From the NCBI GenBank assembly GCA_009695395.1, contig SIBB01000224.1, forward strand, positions 1 to 6,225: 6,225 nt of DNA. Reading direction: 5' to 3'. The translations under genes and the position numbers were made by a program. The notes under the pieces were generated by a model. The model was not told the DNA's origin and did not search any database. It saw only the letters and a list, made by a program, of their open reading frames with translations. The stretch is from Pedosphaera sp. GTDB taxonomy: Bacteria > Verrucomicrobiota > Verrucomicrobiia > Limisphaerales > SXTU01. Positions 5,320 through 6,225 of the stretch are shown here, piece after piece (position 1 is the stretch's first letter; the number at the start of each line of letters is the position of its first letter).

Positions 5320-5559
5320 TCAGACCAGCGAGTTCCCGTCATTGTCCACAAGGCGGTTTCTGCATAGCTCGATCAAATCCGACAAGGCCCAGAAACCTAA
5401 GCCCCCCAAAGTCAGCAGTTGGCCGATGCCGCCCTTGGTTCTGCCCAGATAAAATCGATGGGCCCCGACACCTCCCAAAAAGAGGCACAGGAGGATTGCA
5501 GTGGTCTTGGATTTTATTGTGTTTTTAGCTTCGTTTGGTCGCGGATGTGGTCCACCCAC
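5320..5559 (-). CDS. TM2 domain-containing small membrane protein
   Basis: A 79-residue protein with the TM2 domain architecture: a short polar N terminus with a basic stretch (about 11-18), a first membrane helix (about 20-33), the conserved turn G32-A-H-R-F-Y-L-G39, a glycine-rich second helix (about 43-60, 'GGIGQLLTLGGLGFWAL') and the conserved acidic Asp61. A polar tail carries 'DNDGN'. The start is GTG at 5557-5559, chosen because a strong Shine-Dalgarno sequence, AAAGGAGGG (read on the minus strand, AGGAGG at 5569-5564), lies 4 bases upstream; it is the best ribosome site in the window. TM2 proteins are widespread inner-membrane proteins without an agreed biochemical role. The lipoprotein gene follows 17 bases downstream, suggesting a two-gene envelope operon. 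Confidence 0.9.
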   Translation of the reverse strand: MGGPHPRPNEAKNTIKSKTTAILLCLFLGGVGAHRFYLGRTKGGIGQLLTLGGLGFWALSDLIELCRNRLVDNDGNSLV

Positions 5560-5569
5560 ACTCCCTCCT
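5560..5569 (-). promoter_or_regulatory. Strong Shine-Dalgarno site of the TM2 gene
   Basis: On the minus strand AGGAGG (5569-5564) followed by GAGT precedes the GTG at 5559. It fixes the start of the TM2 gene and contrasts with the weak or missing sites of the plus-strand genes in this window. Confidence 0.75.
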
Positions 5570-5597
5570 TTAAAACAGAACCCTCCACCTCACGCCA

Positions 5598-5612
5598 TAG
5601 TCTACCAGACTA
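5598..5612. promoter_or_regulatory. Short palindrome upstream of the TM2 gene (possible operator)
   Basis: TAGTCT-ACC-AGACTA is a perfect 6-base inverted repeat with a 3-base centre, 39 bases upstream of the GTG start of the TM2 gene and close to where its promoter should lie. It could be a regulator binding site or a chance palindrome. No clear -35/-10 pair was found around it. Confidence 0.3.
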
Positions 5613-5636
5613 GATGCGCCTGCTCGTCTCGGGTGG

Positions 5637-5676
5637 AAAAAAGGCCGCCCGGGGCACGCGTGGCGACCCCGGGCGG
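5637..5676 (-). terminator. Intrinsic terminator of the 120-residue hypothetical gene
   Basis: A perfect 10-base GC stem, CCGCCCGGGG (5645-5654) with CCCCGGGCGG (5667-5676), and a 12-base loop. On the minus strand the stem is followed by CC and then six Ts (5642-5637). It begins 20 bases after the stop of the gene at 5696-6058 and so separates that gene from the TM2-lipoprotein operon. Confidence 0.85.
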
Positions 5677-5695
5677 TTCGTGAGGACGCGCCGCC

Positions 5696-6058
5696 TTAGC
5701 TGGCGCTGGAGAGAGCGGGCACGGTGGCATCGGTGGTGCCCTTGCGGGTCAGGCCGGTGCTGCGCTCGCTCTTCGTTTTGTAACCCATGCCCCGATACAC
5801 CTCGGAGTTTTCCCCGTTAGGCTCCGCCTTCACATCGTTTACGATTCGCAGCAGCAGGTCATTGGCCTGCGCGTCGTTCGTCTCACGTCGGGCGATGAGC
5901 GCGGTGTAGCGCACCTCCGTTTCGGCCAACTCCTGTCGCACGTCAAAGACAGGTTGGAAGGCGCTCGCGGCCTGCGCGAGGGTGTGGTTGCAATAGGTTA
6001 TCCCGGGCGCGAACTCGCCCCAGGCCGTCATGACTCTTTCGAGTTTTTTTGGGTCCAT
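5696..6058 (-). CDS. Hypothetical helical protein, 120 residues
   Basis: I cannot assign a function. The product starts MDPKKLERVM and is rich in Ala, Glu and Arg through residue 78, consistent with two or three long helices and no membrane segment or signal peptide (cytosolic). The C-terminal part has a compact motif, V-Y-R-G-M-G-Y-K-T-K-S-E-R-S-T-G-L-T-R-K-G (87-107, written residue by residue), that I recall from other uncharacterised PVC-type proteins, followed by a Ser/Ala/Thr tail. Only one Cys (C23) and one His (H25) occur, so a metal site is unlikely. The ATG at 6058 has no clear Shine-Dalgarno site; GGCGGCC lies about 6 bases upstream. A convincing intrinsic terminator 20 bases past the TAA supports that this is a real monocistronic gene. 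The reading frame has codon use comparable to neighbours. Confidence 0.75.
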   Translation of the reverse strand: MDPKKLERVMTAWGEFAPGITYCNHTLAQAASAFQPVFDVRQELAETEVRYTALIARRETNDAQANDLLLRIVNDVKAEPNGENSEVYRGMGYKTKSERSTGLTRKGTTDATVPALSSAS

Positions 6059-6225
6059 ATAATGGCCGCCAGCATCCCGGTCCGCATCCGCGGAACCAGA
6101 ACTAGAAGGACACTGGTGATGGCCACTAATAACTTATCCTCAGGCCGTAGATTTTTTCGGGGTGGACGCACGATTTCTTTAGCTAATAGAAAAGCGTTGG
6201 AGGCTACTCCACTGGAATGGGTTGC
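6059..6225. other. Unassigned right edge, AT-richer, with two opposing partial open frames
   Basis: Two frames are open to the window edge. On plus, ATG 6062 (or ATG 6119) reads through to 6225. On minus, a frame from 6225 reaches a TGA at 6028-6030, overlapping the start of the 120-residue gene, and includes a hydrophobic stretch (LLVAITSVLLVLV). I recognise neither product and do not call a gene. A bulged 7-bp hairpin (6079-6085 with 6090-6097) lies in the probable 5' leader of the minus-strand gene. Bases from about 6100 are visibly more AT-rich than the rest of the window. The promoter of the 120-residue gene should be here but I see no clear one. Confidence 0.4.

Noticed and set aside
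5313..5820. Short plus-strand frames over the TM2 gene and terminator
   Set aside because: Basic, Cys/Arg-rich shadow products overlapping a well-supported TM2 gene and an intrinsic terminator on the other strand.

Overview
The window looks like a piece of chromosome from a GC-rich Gram-negative bacterium, most likely of the Verrucomicrobiota or a close PVC relative. This is inferred from the mix of genes (System II cytochrome c assembly, a GT9 heptosyltransferase-type enzyme implying LPS, TM2 protein, lipoprotein), from weak or absent Shine-Dalgarno sites on the plus-strand genes, and from dispersed-looking hairpin repeats such as the 'CCACAGAGACAC' type that I associate from memory with these genomes. 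No rRNA, tRNA, CRISPR array, transposase or phage gene is visible.

Left two thirds (1-4373), all plus strand: the 3' part of a CcsA/ResC-type heme and cytochrome c assembly protein whose frame is open to the left edge; a 311-base gap with short coding-like frames on both strands and a candidate promoter; an acylphosphatase (1271-1549); 10 bases later a calcineurin-like metallophosphoesterase (1560-2282); a GT9 glycosyltransferase that probably starts at a TTG (2337-3380) directly behind a heptamer repeat and hairpin; and a radical SAM protein of the TYW1-like COG0731 type (3492-4373) behind its own TTGCCC-16-TACATT promoter, predicted to give a leaderless mRNA. Acylphosphatase, phosphoesterase and glycosyltransferase may be co-transcribed. 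Their functions are not obviously one pathway.

Middle (4374-4702), no gene: a convergent boundary holding a large imperfect hairpin (core arms 4499-4530 and 4551-4582, with 19 base pairs perfect) inside weaker, longer inverted arms.

Right third (4703-6058), minus strand: a small TM2-domain membrane protein (5320-5559, strong SD and GTG start) followed 17 bases later by a putative lipoprotein (4703-5302), probably one operon; and upstream a 120-residue helical protein of unknown function (5696-6058) with its own intrinsic terminator at 5637-5676. The last 167 bases are more AT-rich than the rest and carry two opposing open frames that run off the edge; I cannot assign them.

I see no convincing new multi-gene system. 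The most interesting items are the repeat elements that provide or abut gene boundaries, the TM2-lipoprotein pair, the TYW1-like radical SAM gene with leaderless promoter architecture, and the unassigned short frames.
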